DNA from: Anoplopoma fimbria
Taxonomy: Eukaryota; Chordata; Actinopteri; Perciformes; Anoplopomatidae
Reading direction: 5' to 3'
Assembly: GCF_027596085.1 (NCBI RefSeq)
Contig: NC_072460.1
Span: 8,163,231-8,227,230 of the forward strand
Length of the DNA stretch: 64,000 bases
The position numbers were made by a program, and so were the translations under genes. Within the stretch, counting starts at the first letter, position 1; the number at the start of each line of letters is the position of its first letter. The notes beneath the pieces are model-generated. The model had not been told where the DNA came from. It made no database searches and saw only the letters and a list, made by a program, of their open reading frames with translations. Below, one piece after another: positions 25,062-49,374 of this stretch.

Positions 25062-27092
25062 TTTGTTCTGTATTAACTTAAAACCGACACAGTTGCTGAG
25101 ATGTTTTTACCGCTTCGAAAATCCACGGAAGGAAAACGTGCACTGAGCGTACTGAGGGAGCGGAAGACGAACCTCCATCGTGGACATTTTTATTTGCTGC
25201 GGTTTCATCACAGCGCCACCGCGAGGCCAGGAGGAGGCACTGCATGTGGGGGTTTATCTTGATCAGCGGGCATATTTTAAGTATAAAAAGGGGAACAAAA
25301 GGAGATAAAGTTGAATGAATATGAAATGACGGTATCATCTGAATAGCTAATTTCCTTTCATTAATCGACATCTTCCAGAAAAATGAAAGCGTTTGACTTG
25401 TTGTATTACTGTAGATATTCTAGTGAGGCAGGAACAAGACCTAACAATTTAATACAAAAATATTTCTGCTACATGGAGCTGGTCCACAGTTCATTACATT
25501 TTTTTTTTTTTTGCTTCTCTCCGCCAAAGACAACGTAACATTTTATTTGAATATGGACAAAAATACCTTTATGTAAAACATTAGATGTGGTGTGGTATAT
25601 GGAAAAAATGACTGTACTCATAAAAATCACGATAAAGAATCCAGACAAAACATCTCATGAGAATTGTTTTAATTATGTTCATCTATTAAGACCCATGGAC
25701 TAATTTACGAAAGCCCTCAAAAAAAGAAAATAATAATAGTGGAAGCATCAAACCTATTAAATTATTGTTTACATTTTCACAGTAGAACTTTGAAATCAGC
25801 AACTGAAAATCCTTTAGAAAAACAACAACCTCTCGTTGATCCTTGTTCATTCACCTCAGCACACCTTTCAAGCATCACAGACTTACTGAAGGGCTGCCAC
25901 CAGTCTATCTGCTTGCATTGCTGGGTAATCTCACCCCAGTACTCGCCAGCTAAAAAGACAGGCCTTAATGAAAGGCATTGTACTGGATAGAACTATGACA
26001 GCCATTCAAAGTTTGATCATTTTGTGACAATAATTACCACATGTTGGAGCCTCGAAACAGCCCGTAGAAATGCTCGAAAAACAAAAACATATCGTACTTT
26101 GTGACTTTATTCATACCTTGGGCAGCAATTGCTGACACTTTGCAGTCTTGACAACATGCAACAGTGAGAATCCAGCAAGTGACACACCAGAGCTCCCACC
26201 TATCTGTCACCAAATATTGTAAATATTGCCAAATGTGTAAGAAAAATAACCTAAAATACAGCAGAAGACATATCTGAACTTACTCGGACAAACGATATCT
26301 CTGGCGCTGCTGTGGCTGGAACGTGCCAAGACTGTGCAGACGGCCTTGTTTCCCAAAAAGCACCTTAAAGCGAGGACCATCTCAGCTTTAAGATGTGTTT
26401 GGGAAACGAGATTCTGATGTGTACCAAACAGTGGCGTAGAGTGGATGTTCCATTTCTATTAAAGAACTACACTAGAGTTTTTGCATGTTCTTTGTTTTTT
26501 GTTTGTTTTTTTACTTGTACGGCTGCTTATGAAAACCAACTTGCAGACACACCAGAGTGAGTCATGCATCACAGTGAACCTGTCGGCTTTATGTTTAGTC
26601 AAAGTAGTGTTATATATCTATGCTTTAATAAAGCTGAAACTGATTTTGAATTTGAAAAGTGTTCATAAGTGGTGCATACAATTTACCATGCCAACATTTG
26701 GTTCTTGCTTTGTTTGACTGTACAAGAACTACCAAATGGTCATTGTAATGGCACTCACACAAGCTGATTCACATACTGTACTGGTCGTGAAACAGGTGGC
26801 TGCCTATAATGTAGAAAGTATTGTGGGTGAGGTGGATGTGTTTTGTAATGAAATGCCTAAATAAAACATGCAAAAAGCCTGGTGTGGTCCTTAAACAATC
26901 ATTCTAGTCAACCCTTGTTATGTTGCTGTGGAGAACAATAAACCGACATGGCATGTAAAAAAACAAGATGTCCTGAATGCTCAATCAGTGAACTGGTAAA
27001 TCAACAAGAATTTCATAGAGATTTAAATCACTCTCCACTCTCTAACCCCTCAAGTGAAAAAAGGCAATTGCTGACGACATTCAAACCGGATC
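25062..27092. other. Intergenic region between snrpg and the zinc-finger gene
   Basis: The left end must contain the snrpg promoter (CpG-containing up to about 25250). The right part may carry the zinc-finger gene's 3' UTR; a minus-strand AATAAA lies at about 26108. A 60-bp inverted repeat lies at 26348-26407. No further gene is seen. Confidence 0.6.
26348..26407. repeat. 60-bp inverted repeat (short MITE-like hairpin)
   Basis: The left arm, starting GTTTCCCAAAAAGCACCTTA, pairs with the right arm GCTTTAAGATGTGTTTGGGA plus AAC, with few mismatches and a 13-nt loop. The GTTTCCCAAA...TTTGGGAAAC ends resemble a common vertebrate non-autonomous DNA transposon. Confidence 0.55.
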
Positions 27093-28670
27093 TCAGGCTT
27101 TGCTGGCCTGATGTGCGTAGCCCTCTGTGATGCTGTCCTCCTCCACCCTGACTCGGAGGTGCTCCTGACAGTGTTCTAGGAAAGAGTCCAGTGCGGCGAA
27201 ACCCTGCTGGCAAGGCACGCAGTGGTAGAGCCTCTGTCTCTTCGAGCCCGGCCATTTACAGGTGTCCATCTCGCTTGTGCACACGCTGCACTGTCTCCTC
27301 CTCACGGAGGACTGGTGGAGCTCCACGTGCTCCCGGAGCCGCGACTGCAGAGAGAAAACCTCTGCACAGGAGGGGCATGGAAACTCTCTCTCCAGTTCAT
27401 CCTCCTCCTCCTCCTCCACTTCAGGCACTTCTCTGCATCTCCCTGGATCTGTAACTTTGTCCTCTACTTTGGCCACTTTCCTGGGCCTCCCTGGACCAGC
27501 CTTCACAGGCTTGTCTTCTGCTAAGCTGGGTTTTACTTTATTTGATCCATTTTCTAAGAACTCTGAGTCTTTGGTGGTAGATCCTACAGGCTGACTTTTG
27601 TTTTGGATTGTGGTGGAGCTTGATGCTGTGTGCTGTCTGTAATGTGCTCTAAGTGACAAATGATGCAAGAAGACTTTGCGGCAGATCTGACATGGATACG
27701 AGTGTACTTTCCTACGCTTGATGGTGATCGGCCTTGGTTCTGTCATAACGTTTTTCTCTCTGCTGTGCTTCTCTTTTCTGTGCATGTACAGCTTAGAGGT
27801 GCTCCTGAAAACCATGTCGCAAGAGCGACAGTCTAGAAGCTTTGTTTTGGATTTTGGCATTTTAATTAGATCTCCATTCACCTTGGAATTCCCTCCTTTC
27901 CTCGCTTCTCCACCAGTACCTCCTCCTTTGGTTTTATGCCCCTGTTCTGCATGGTAAGTCTGTTTGTGGCGTTGCAGCCCAACCTCTGTGCGGAACGTTG
28001 TTGAACAGACTAGGCACACACTGACAGCTCCGCTGCTGGGCCCCGGGGTGACTGAGGAATCCGAGCGGTTCAAGCCCCCTTTAGAAATTGGAGAATTATC
28101 TGGAAGGCTACTTGCATCAACTATATCTGATGGCGATGGTGGTTCATTACAACCAGCTTGCTGATGGTGCAGCAGAGCCTGCTTCTGGCTGAAGCCTCTC
28201 CCACATGGGGCACACGAATAAGCGCTACCGTCCGGGAGGCGAGGCTGGCGGTGAAGCGACGCGTCCTGCAGCCTGCCGGGATCTGAGGCTGTGCAGGAGG
28301 GGCACGGAGAACCCGGCTGTGATTCTGCAGGACAAAGCTCACATGGGGAAGAGTCATGATTGCACTTATGAAGTTGTAAGGAGGACTTCAGGGAGAACTC
28401 CTGCCCACAGGATGGACACCGGTGAGGCTTGGGTAATGTGTGTTTCAGTTCCTGGTGATGCAACATATCTGTGGCATAAGGGAAACCCTTACCACATTCC
28501 TTACACACATACGTGGCCATGTGGGATGGCTGCTGCCTCTGGTTCTGTGTGTGCTGCTTTGGGTCAGCCCGTGCAATGAAGCTGGCGAGCCTGGACAGAG
28601 TGTCTGATGCCGTCTTGGAGCGGCTGAACGACTCCTGGGCCCTTGTAGTGCTCCAGCTGACGCCATCCAT
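27093..28670 (-). CDS. C2H2 zinc-finger protein with eight fingers and an AT-hook-like motif
   Basis: Intact 525-residue ORF in one exon, probably a nuclear DNA-binding protein; the orthologue was not identified. Fingers: C56/C59/H72/H77, C85/C88/H101/H105, C153/C156/H169/C174 (C2HC form), C219/C222/H235/H240, C281/C284/H297/H302, C327/C330/H343/H347, C432/C435/H448/H452 and C484/C487/H500/H504. Linkers between most fingers are long and not the TGEKP type, so it is not a KRAB-like tandem array. The residues GPGRPRK at 392-398 resemble an AT-hook and are followed by an acidic run (418-428). No KRAB, SCAN or BTB domain is seen. The start MDGVSW is the first ATG of the open frame; the 5' UTR probably begins in a separate exon near 28984-29240. 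Fingers 1-2, alone near the N-terminus, contain FPYATDMLHHQE and FSLKSSLQLH. Confidence 0.85.
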   Translation of the reverse strand: MDGVSWSTTRAQESFSRSKTASDTLSRLASFIARADPKQHTQNQRQQPSHMATYVCKECGKGFPYATDMLHHQELKHTLPKPHRCPSCGQEFSLKSSLQLHKCNHDSSPCELCPAESQPGSPCPSCTASDPGRLQDASLHRQPRLPDGSAYSCAPCGRGFSQKQALLHHQQAGCNEPPSPSDIVDASSLPDNSPISKGGLNRSDSSVTPGPSSGAVSVCLVCSTTFRTEVGLQRHKQTYHAEQGHKTKGGGTGGEARKGGNSKVNGDLIKMPKSKTKLLDCRSCDMVFRSTSKLYMHRKEKHSREKNVMTEPRPITIKRRKVHSYPCQICRKVFLHHLSLRAHYRQHTASSSTTIQNKSQPVGSTTKDSEFLENGSNKVKPSLAEDKPVKAGPGRPRKVAKVEDKVTDPGRCREVPEVEEEEEDELEREFPCPSCAEVFSLQSRLREHVELHQSSVRRRQCSVCTSEMDTCKWPGSKRQRLYHCVPCQQGFAALDSFLEHCQEHLRVRVEEDSITEGYAHQASKA

Positions 28671-28983
28671 CCTCCTTCACCTAGCTCCTCTGCTGCTTTG
28701 AAGGACACAGTAGAAGTTTTGAGCATTAGCTAGGCACTCACACATGAATAAGAGCCTAAATAAAAGGCTAAGGCATTCAGCAGAGTGGTTTTTTTAAAGG
28801 GGTGCGTGCCTTCTTGTTAGCTTGTTCCTCTCTCTTGGTAACGTTTTACCGATTATTGCTAAAGTTAGCTAGGCTACAGTTTCAAAACAAGCAATACAGA
28901 ACCTCAGGTAAATAATAACATGACAGCTAGATGTATATTAAGTGCAAAGTCACTGCTGCCGTGGGGGCAGCTGGGCTACTCAC

Positions 28984-29280
28984 TGTACTGCGTGACCACA
29001 GGTTAGCTTCGCGTTTGCTAACGTTAGCTTGCTGCGAGCTGCACTAACATGTCCTAAATGCGGCTTCCGTTGGCTAAAACACCTGACCCCGACACTCACA
29101 CTGACGAGGCTCGACGGGGGGTCTTTCCAGTTGGTTAAATCCACAAGGTATGTCGCGTTAGCATCAGGTTTTGTAGCCAAAAACAACACTGACATGGCTG
29201 CAAAAGTGAAACCGAAGTTTATGAGACGTTCACGTTACTTCTCTTGACTTGTCAGCATCACTTCCGTCGCGTCACGTGCT
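28984..29280 (-). promoter_or_regulatory. Putative 5' noncoding exon and promoter of the zinc-finger gene
   Basis: A strong donor (CAGTACA|GTGAGT, intron starting at 28983) ends a likely noncoding exon. Upstream of it, in gene orientation, are CACGTG (29273-29278, E-box) and CGGAAGTG (29259-29266, ETS type) within 20 bp of each other in CpG-rich sequence. The transcription start is inferred. Confidence 0.5.
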
Positions 29281-29375
29281 CATTTTAGGAAAACCTTTTG
29301 AGCTTCGACAGTAAGCGTTATGTTGAGTTAGTTTACCGATTTGTTGCTATCAAAAACATAATTCATTTGTTTTTA

Positions 29376-29592
29376 CAGTACCAGTCAAAAGTTTGGACAC
29401 ACCTTCTCATTCAATGGTTTTTCTTTATTTTTATTTTGTAGATTAATATTGAAGACATCCAAACTATGAAGGAACACATATGGAATTATGTGGTAAACAA
29501 ACAAATGCTCAACAAACCAGAATATGTTTTATATTTTAGATTCTTCAAAGTAGTTGAATGAGAAGGTGTGTCCAAACTTTTGACTGGAACTG
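29376..29592. mobile_element. Tc1/mariner-type MITE
   Basis: A 217-bp element flanked by TA on both sides (29374-29375 and 29593-29594), the Tc1/mariner target duplication. Terminal inverted repeats of about 39 bp differ at one base: the left begins CAGTACCAGTCAAAAGTTTG and the right ends AAACTTTTGACTGGAACTG. It has no transposase ORF. The ends match a widespread fish Tc1-like family that I recall. Confidence 0.9.
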
Positions 29593-29594
29593 TA

Positions 29595-30759
29595 CATTAC
29601 ATTACCTTCGATAAATTAAAACATTAAAAGAGATATCGAATCAAGACAAATAATCCCCCACTTTACACACTTCTACCCAAAAGCAGCAGGTCTACTGTAA
29701 TATGTTTATACTTCTTCATTCAAACCAGCCCTGACTATTGAAGCCCAATAAAGAATTTGCATGTTATTGTTGCATGAACCACTCTGAAACAAAAGGTTTT
29801 ATTTTGTCAGCTTTAAGGTAATCAAATCACATTGTGAAGACATAATGACTTTTAGATAAAAACAGCATGGAGTGAACAATCAGTTGGCTCACCTGAATGA
29901 TAAAAAAAAAAAAAAAAAAAAAAGTCTTTAAGGCTAAAGGCATACATTCAACACCAACATTCAACATGTTTCAGATGGGTAAAACAAGGTTGATGAACAC
30001 ACAATTATAGCTGGCCTAAAGCAAAAACTTGCACTGAATAAATCAAAAATATTTAAAAAAAAGTATACAACAGTGTTAGGTTTTTCCTGCAATACAATTA
30101 TCTCTTTCACAGACTCAATTTAAGTACCATGGTGACTTCAGGAGAACTTCATATAACGCAATGAAGTAACGTAGACCTCAATCTATGGCTGAACCCCCAT
30201 ATTTCAGAGGGAATTAATAATTCCTGAATATAAATTAAGACTCATGCTAACCATTAAAGATGTTTATCCATTCAATTTGTTGTGTTCTAATATCTCCACG
30301 AATCTAGTGCTCAGGAAATCCAGATTTACACTTGACTACAATTTAACAAAGCAATTGCTTCAAAACGATCAAAGAAAAAAACAAAAAACCTATGGTAGAG
30401 AAATCAAAGTATCAGTGGCTAATGATTGTCATATCTTTCAATCATACGTTGTGTTATAATTATCACTGGTAATGAAGGTAAATAGTAACACACATATTCA
30501 CACCCCCCACCAAGAATGGTCACCGATACAAGTGCAAAAACCTGAACCTTAGACAAATATAAATCACAAGCATTAATGATAACAAAGCATTTATCTGTGT
30601 TACCGTACACTCTAAAAGACAACAGAACATTACAAATGCTCGTAACAAAGGCATCGTCATATAAGGTGAGCTGCACTGTGTCCACAGGACTGTCTCAAGA
30701 AGGATGGTGTGGCTAAATGTCCTTCAGTACTGAACAAGCATTGACAAGGCATCTCCTCC

Positions 30760-30793
<34 letters not shown>

Positions 30794-32002
30794 TCTTCAA
30801 CCCCATAAACAATTACTAAAATTATCCTCAACTGAGGATATCAAACATGTTGACTACCTCTATGCATATGCAGTATTTACAGTAACCACAGGTATCCAAT
30901 CAGATACTTCCGGATAGTGGGTATAACGACCATTTACATCATTATGCATTAAGAAAGGAGTTTTAAAATGGTTCAGGTCAAAACAGACCTGTCGTTACTG
31001 GTCTCTATTTGTGTCAGTGATACTATGTGCCAGAATCTCCTACTAAATTTTTATTCCGTAAAAAATAAAATAAAATAAAAAGTAGAATTATCTCAGTCAG
31101 TTTCAACATAAAATAATCAAGCAAGGAATTTCAAAGCTACATTAACCATAAGGACTCCATCATTCCTTCTCTATCAGAGGCGGTTCAATTATAATTGTAC
31201 CACTAACTGAATGAATGAAGATGCTGTTTTAGGATAACCAATGCCAACTGATACCAAATCAGTTTCTCCACTTTTAAAACAAAAGACAATACCTACTATT
31301 TGCTACTTTTAGGTCTAGTACCTATTACATTTCAGATCAACGTACTGGCAACCAATTGTACCGACTCACTGAAGTCGAAAATAAGGATGTTTATATGTTG
31401 ATTGTACAGTGCATATTTGGTTACCCTGAACCAAAACATAAGGGACGGTCCATCTTATTTATAACAGCTTGACAGTGTCAGACTAAATAGGTTTTAAAAG
31501 AGAAAATAAAGTATTTGCCTGTTTTACATATAAGAGTTCTAAAACAACTTCCAAAACATATCTTCAAAACAAGAAAATAGAATATGTGGACGCAATCTTC
31601 ACTAAAATCATCATCCCTTTATATCACAGCGTGTTCTTCTGAGTGTACGTTTCACATGAGACAATTTATGTTGCATGACCATACGCTGTAAAAGTAAACC
31701 AAGGTAGCATATCTGTGGTTATCATACTGTAACAGTCCATTGATACAGTGCAGTCCATCCACTGCAAATAGTCTCATATTCACGGAGCTCTGTGAGAGCA
31801 CCATTAACCCAAATCCACAGTGACATTCACTGGACTTCATTTTCACAGGAGAAGTTGTGGCTTGGTCAGTCTCTTCCAGGTCCCCTCAAAGACAACACAT
31901 GGACGTCTGGAGTGTCTCGTGTCTAGAATACTGGGGGTCCCTCCAGTCACAGTCTGGTTTGATCTAAGGGGAGACTGTGCTTGCTGGGAGGCGGCCTCAG
32001 GC
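29595..32002. other. AT-rich stretch, probably including the tbc1d22b 3' UTR
   Basis: No coding sequence is recognised. It holds poly(A) runs at 29898-29921 and 30764-30791. Several minus-strand AATAAA hexamers (for example near 31455) could end tbc1d22b transcripts, whose stop is at 32003. Confidence 0.5.
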
Positions 32003-44059
<12,057 letters not shown>

Positions 44060-44194
44060 ACTCGGATAACACAACCCCCCTTCAGACCGACACCGAGACC
44101 GGCTCCTCGCACGAACAAACCATAGGGAAACCGTTTCCGCCTTTCGCCGTTGCCTACTCAGCCCCGCTCGGCTGCTGCTGCTGCGCCTTTTTTC

Positions 44195-44284
44195 TTAGAA
44201 GTTTAAACGAGCGGCTGATAGCGACATTCGGCTTTCATACGCGATGGTGTCTGATACAGGAGCACTGGAAGCCGCCATCTTGGA
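44195..44284 (-). promoter_or_regulatory. YY1-type initiator and upstream ORF before tbc1d22b
   Basis: On the minus strand CCAAGATGGCGGC (about 44271-44284) is a consensus YY1 element, often at the start site of TATA-less genes. Its ATG opens a 27-codon ORF (44278 to 44195) that ends before the tbc1d22b ATG at 44059. If transcription starts upstream of it, this is a uORF; if it starts within the motif, it may be bypassed. Confidence 0.5.
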
Positions 44285-46824
44285 GCACACCAACCGAGGC
44301 GCGTGATTGGCGGGTGAGAAGAGCAGGTGCAGTGGGGAACAGCCAATAGGAGGAGGAGGAGGTGGAGTGACGTCAGGGATGCTCGCTGATATAGGAACGA
44401 AGACACACGGGGAACGCGCTGGCGGGGACAGTGTGGGACGGGGTTGTTCTTGTTAAGAGGTAGAGCCGTTGTGTAGACATGTTGACACCTGCATGTTGAC
44501 ATGTCTCTCGACCAATCAGGTGGTGGAATTCCCACAACAGGCCAACATGGCTGCAAAGTCCGAGACACAGGTGTTACACCACATTCTGTGACCCACGGTT
44601 TATTAGTGCATTAGGGCTTTTTCCTACAAATGATTAATGGAAAACTTGAAAAAGAAAAAGAAACGTTAGCTGCAGACCTACTGAATCTTGACAGCTATTA
44701 ACGAAACCTTTGCCTCCATGGGTTTTTATTTTGCTAGCTGTTAACTAAAACTCATAACCCCTTAATGTTCATATCACAAACTGTAAAGTACGAACATTTG
44801 ACCTTATAGTTAGGGTAGACAGAGGGAAGATGCCAATTTTCATTTAGTGGTTAACTTTTTTCTTGGATGGTACTGATCTTGAAAAAAATGTACAGTTAAA
44901 AAACTCTTAACACTTAACACTTCTTCATCTGAGTCTGTTTGTAAAGTTATCAGTCGTTGCTCTTGAACACTAAGATTAAAAGGCCTTTTCATGCTAAATG
45001 ACTTCTATTCAAGAGATTTACAAGCACACCTCTGGTGAAAACTAGATTTAAAGTGGTGCTCCTATGTGATTCTTTGTGGAAAGATTTAGTTTTTACAGAT
45101 CTGTCTATTAAAACAACTCACTGATAGTCGACAAAATCGAATGAGTTGAGTTGACTAAGACATTCTTTGGTGGAGGACAGCCCTACTTAGTTGTAGTTTT
45201 TTTAATGATTTAATTACTTTAGAAAACATCTTTTCTTGAGCATACATTTTAACAGCTGTGAACCAAACAATTTCACCCCATCATTTTCATATAAAATCCT
45301 GTATTGCATTCACTGGAAAAATCCAGACATCCACCGTGCAAATCAGTTCAGGTATAGAAAAATAAATAAATTAAGAAGTCTGTACTGCTCTAAGTAGTCC
45401 TCCTACAGCTACCAGCTATACAAACCACAAACACACACAAACCAAAATACTTCCTCTCCATTCTAACCCATGTATCTTATCCGATGCTGCATCTAGATCC
45501 TCTGTCCACACGAGGGCAGACATTTTCTTCTACAATCACAGAGCTTTGGTGAAAATGAAACCAGTTGAACAACCTCCTGTTTACTGTAAATGTTTGAAAA
45601 GTGAGTCCAGAAACAGACAGCTGACAGCATCACAACCGTTTTTTGCCCGAATGATTTGTAGCCATTGTAAGGAAATCAACTGAAAAATCATTTGTTGATG
45701 AACAAAGTCATTGTTCATTTCTCTGAATATTTTAAAGTCCTTTTGTCCTATTCAAATGCAGGCAAATAGAGAATTTGAAGACTCGACCGAGTTTCCTTTA
45801 CATGCCAGCGTGTATTTGAATGGCAGGTGCTCTCCTGTGTCTGTTTGTTTAGGGAAATCACTGTAGTTCCCCACCTGTCCTCACCTCCTCCAGAGTCTGA
45901 CAAACTTCAACTGACAACATCCAGGTGAGAGTTTATATTTGGGTTACTAGCTGTTCAAATGCAGCATTTTTAAAGGCTGAGAACAAATGCCATTTCGAGT
46001 GGAGAATAGCTCCATTCACACATTTTCTGGGATTATCTATTTCTAAGTCCTCTTTTTTGAGAAAGAGAGAGATTTTGAACCTTTCCCTGAAGCGGGTCTT
46101 GTGACTTTTTGTCAGTGCGTTGCTTTTGGTTTGACCAGCGCCCTGAGGAGATCAGTGGTGTGAAAGTAGTAAGCTAAGAGGAGACTCACTAAAAGAGTCA
46201 CAAGGCAGACAATGGGGACCTGTGTGTGGGACCTCTGGAGTTGCCCGAGGCACAACAGTTTGTTACGTTTACTTTGAACTTTTTCGGGCCAGACCACTGT
46301 TGCTTCTTTTTAATTTCTTTGAGATGGGTGACATTTCTTCTTTAAACTAAGTCTCTGCTGTAAATGCAAATGGGATTTGTTTTACTTATAACCCCAAAAT
46401 GATCACTTTAATGCCATTTCTTTAACAGAATACAGCGAATATAACTCTTTTATTTAAAAAAAGAAATGTACAATGTGCTTTCTCGTGGCAAATGCTCAGT
46501 GGAGTTTAAGCCCCCGGCTACAGTTTGGTTTGTGTGACCGTCTTGTCTTGTTCTCCCTCTAACCCCTGAAAGGATAGCATTGTGATTTTTCTTCTTTGCT
46601 GAATGCTTAAGTGTAAAAAAAATAAAAACGCTCTGACAGCATTCTTTAAGTAAAGAGGAACTTTTAAACCTCTGTTGTCCTGCTCAGCTCTGCAGTTATT
46701 TTCAAGTTTAGAGAACTTTTGGGGAGTTATAGTGAAAAGTCTCTGAAGAATAGTTGCACAGATATTTTTTTAAATGTCAGATTCTAACTATTAAGCAGGA
46801 GTTTATTCAAAGCTTTTGTCAGAA

Positions 46825-47225
46825 GAGGTAAGTTTTTTCTTCATGTCACGAATGTAAACTTTACAATTCTGTAATGCTTTACTTTATGTCCCCCTTTAAG
46901 ATTTAGAAGTGCTATATAGATATTTAATAAATGGTTTATAACATGCTACAATGAAATTATAAGCGGACATTGTTAAGTGTGTATTAATGTAAAACATTTG
47001 TCCAGAATTATAACCTCTCCTATGAAGATATGTTTCACATTACTACTGTGTTTTACTATATTGTCCTTTCAGTATCTGTGTATACAGCAGCCTCTAGTCA
47101 TGGGGAGTTAGATTTGTTGACAGATGCATTAATAAACACTTAAATCCGTCGATACATTAAAGAGTGTAATTAACGATTAGTTAACGTTTGTATGCTGCTT
47201 ATAAATGCTAAGTAAGTGGACTTAA
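46825..47225. repeat. AT-rich interspersed repeat, copy 2
   Basis: Shows the same ordered words as 13389-13700 (GTGTATTAATGTA, AATTATAACCTC, CACTTAA, TTAACGATTAGTTAACG). Strongly diverged; borders approximate. Confidence 0.4.
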
Positions 47226-47420
47226 AGTCATGTGTTTGTTGATGATACTTTTTCTTTCTCACTAATGTATAGTTTGACTCTTTTTGTTTAAATGTTCAGC
47301 TACATAAGTCACATGAGAACATTGTTTTGATAGATAAAAAAACAACAACACATTTTTTACCAAACTGAGGACTTTGTATAATGACACAACTAGTGAAATA
47401 TCATTTAAGTTGTCAATAAG

Positions 47421-47586
47421 ATGGCTACGCTGTGGACTATACAACAAAACCTGATTTTTCTGAGTCTGCCCTTCAGGCACATGGTGATGTTCAGCCGGAT
47501 TCTTCACCTCAAGGTCAATGGGTCATCAACAGCTCTGCTCCCTCGCTCTGAACAGGCCATGAGGGATGGTGAATTCTCAGAGAAAG
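47421..47586 (+). other. Exon-like segment of unknown gene
   Basis: Follows an AG and ends at a good donor (AAAG|GTAAGA). The ATG at 47421 lies in a strong context (AAGATGG) and its frame stays open for 55 codons to the donor. A second frame starting GYAVDYTTKPDFSE is also open until a TGA near 47551. Neither translation is recognised. It could be a first exon of an unseen plus-strand transcript, or chance. Confidence 0.2.
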
Positions 47587-48424
47587 GTAAGACACACGTC
47601 TCACTGTGTGTGTTAACGTCTCCCTCCTCTTAACTCTTGACCTCCATCCAACACCATATTACTGTAGTAGAACCACAATGTACAGTTACGTTTACACCAG
47701 GGATTCCTACACGCTTCATCATACACTTGTAGATTTCCCCTACTTCTATGCTTTCAAGATTTATACCTCAATGACACTGTGTCTGTATGTATATGAGCTC
47801 ACATACTGTAGTCTCTATGTACACTGGACAAGAACACGACATGGTTAGATACACTGATAAAAGCCACAGTAAATTCATGGACGTTCAGGCTCACCCTGTA
47901 ATGTGATAAGCGGCAACTTTATGAAGAGAAGTTTGTGTAGTACTGCCAAATACTATGTTTCATGAACCAAAAATAAACAAATAAATAGATTCAAGGTCCG
48001 GTCACACTGTTACATTGGCACAGTGACATTCATCTTCAAGTCTTCACAAAATTTCTGGTCCTTCCTATTAGTGTCTACTTGCTGGTCTAGCTCAAATAAT
48101 CAATAATAATATATTTCACAATCAAATTAAATTCCAACTGCTTTTAACAAATGATTGACAAGACAGAAACAAGAAGAAAATGGAGGGATGAAGAGACTAC
48201 ACCAAATTAAGATTTAAGATTAATTAAAAAATGCACACCAAATTAAGTTAAGAAAATAAATTACAACTCTGAATAAACTGATCATGGTAAAACTGTAAAA
48301 AAAAAGTCAAATAAGAGCAAAATTATTTAGGAAAAAAAGCATAGCATAAAAACACATAAAACAATACATAAAATCAGACATAATAATGAACAATAATTAT
48401 AAAAAACATAAAATTATAAAACAC

Positions 48425-48880
48425 TACATAAAAGCCAGACTGAACAGATGGGTTTTTAGTTTCTTTTTAAATTATCAACATTTGAATGTACTCTCAGATC
48501 CTCTGGAAGATGTTCCAACGTCTTGGAGCATTAATGGCTAAAAGCAAAATCACCAAATGTTTTTGTTCTGCCTTGTGGAACAGCTCCAAGAGAGAAGCCA
48601 GAGTATCCGAGGGCTGAGCTGCTAACTCGGTAGTCAGTCACATAAGCTCCCTGAGCTTCTTTCTATTTCCTCTGCACTGGCCTGTGTACTCCCCCTCGCA
48701 GGATTGTTCTCAGGATTCTACATCATATTATTCAATAAAGAGTTATTGAAAGGGGAAAAACACAGTCTCTCTATTGCTGACATAACACACACATATAAAA
48801 CACTGAACAAAAAGCCCAACTCAAGGCTTGGAACAAATGGGTGACGTCACGGTGACGATGACCACTTCTTATTTACAGCT
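48425..48880. repeat. Teleost interspersed repeat fragments
   Basis: CTGGAAGATGTTCCAACGTC and the neighbouring words resemble the 3' region of a common fish repeat. At 48840-48880 GTGACGTCACGG and CCACTTCTTATTTACAG resemble the end of the dispersed repeat at 51131-51600. Confidence 0.45.
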
Positions 48881-49374
48881 TATGCATTGAGGCCTGGGGG
48901 AGACGATGACTCTCTGCTCCTGAGGAGAGAACTATTTTGGAGATGTACACTGGGTACTCACACACACCAAGATGTCTGAAGGAGGACTTCAGTGTCAGAC
49001 CATTTCCCTCAAATGTAGAATAAAATTGAGGAAGTGAAGAAATTTGTAGAAGCAATCTCATATCAAGTAATTCACTCATTATATCCAACAATGATAAAGA
49101 TGCTTTACATGGCATTGCTCTGGATGGAAATGAGTCAAAATGGATTCTACTTTTGCTTCATCGATTTATATTAGACATATACAAGGTATTTTATAACAAT
49201 GAGGTTTTCATAGATGACCTCTAGAAGAGAGAGGTTGTTGAAGTATGGCTGTGAAGAAACGCAGCGGAAGGGTGTGTGTGACGGGAAAAACCAAGAGTAG
49301 ATGTGTAATTATTTTATCCGTGCAGTAAATCTGCATAACTCTACATATTTTGTCCATTTGTGCTTTACTGTGAG

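Larger units (their letters stand above)
44285..49374. other. Intergenic region upstream of tbc1d22b
   Basis: The first 200 bp belong to the CpG-rich tbc1d22b promoter. Beyond that no gene is recognised. It holds a hAT-like scrap at about 45125-45190 (GTCGAC... and GGAGGACAGCCCT), repeats at 46825-47225 and about 48425-48880, and an unproven exon-like segment at 47421-47586. Confidence 0.55.

Noticed and set aside
46112..46297. Minus-strand 61-codon frame with a clear membrane-spanning stretch
   Set aside because: The frame begins at GTG, not ATG, has no convincing upstream splice acceptor, and matches no small membrane protein I know.
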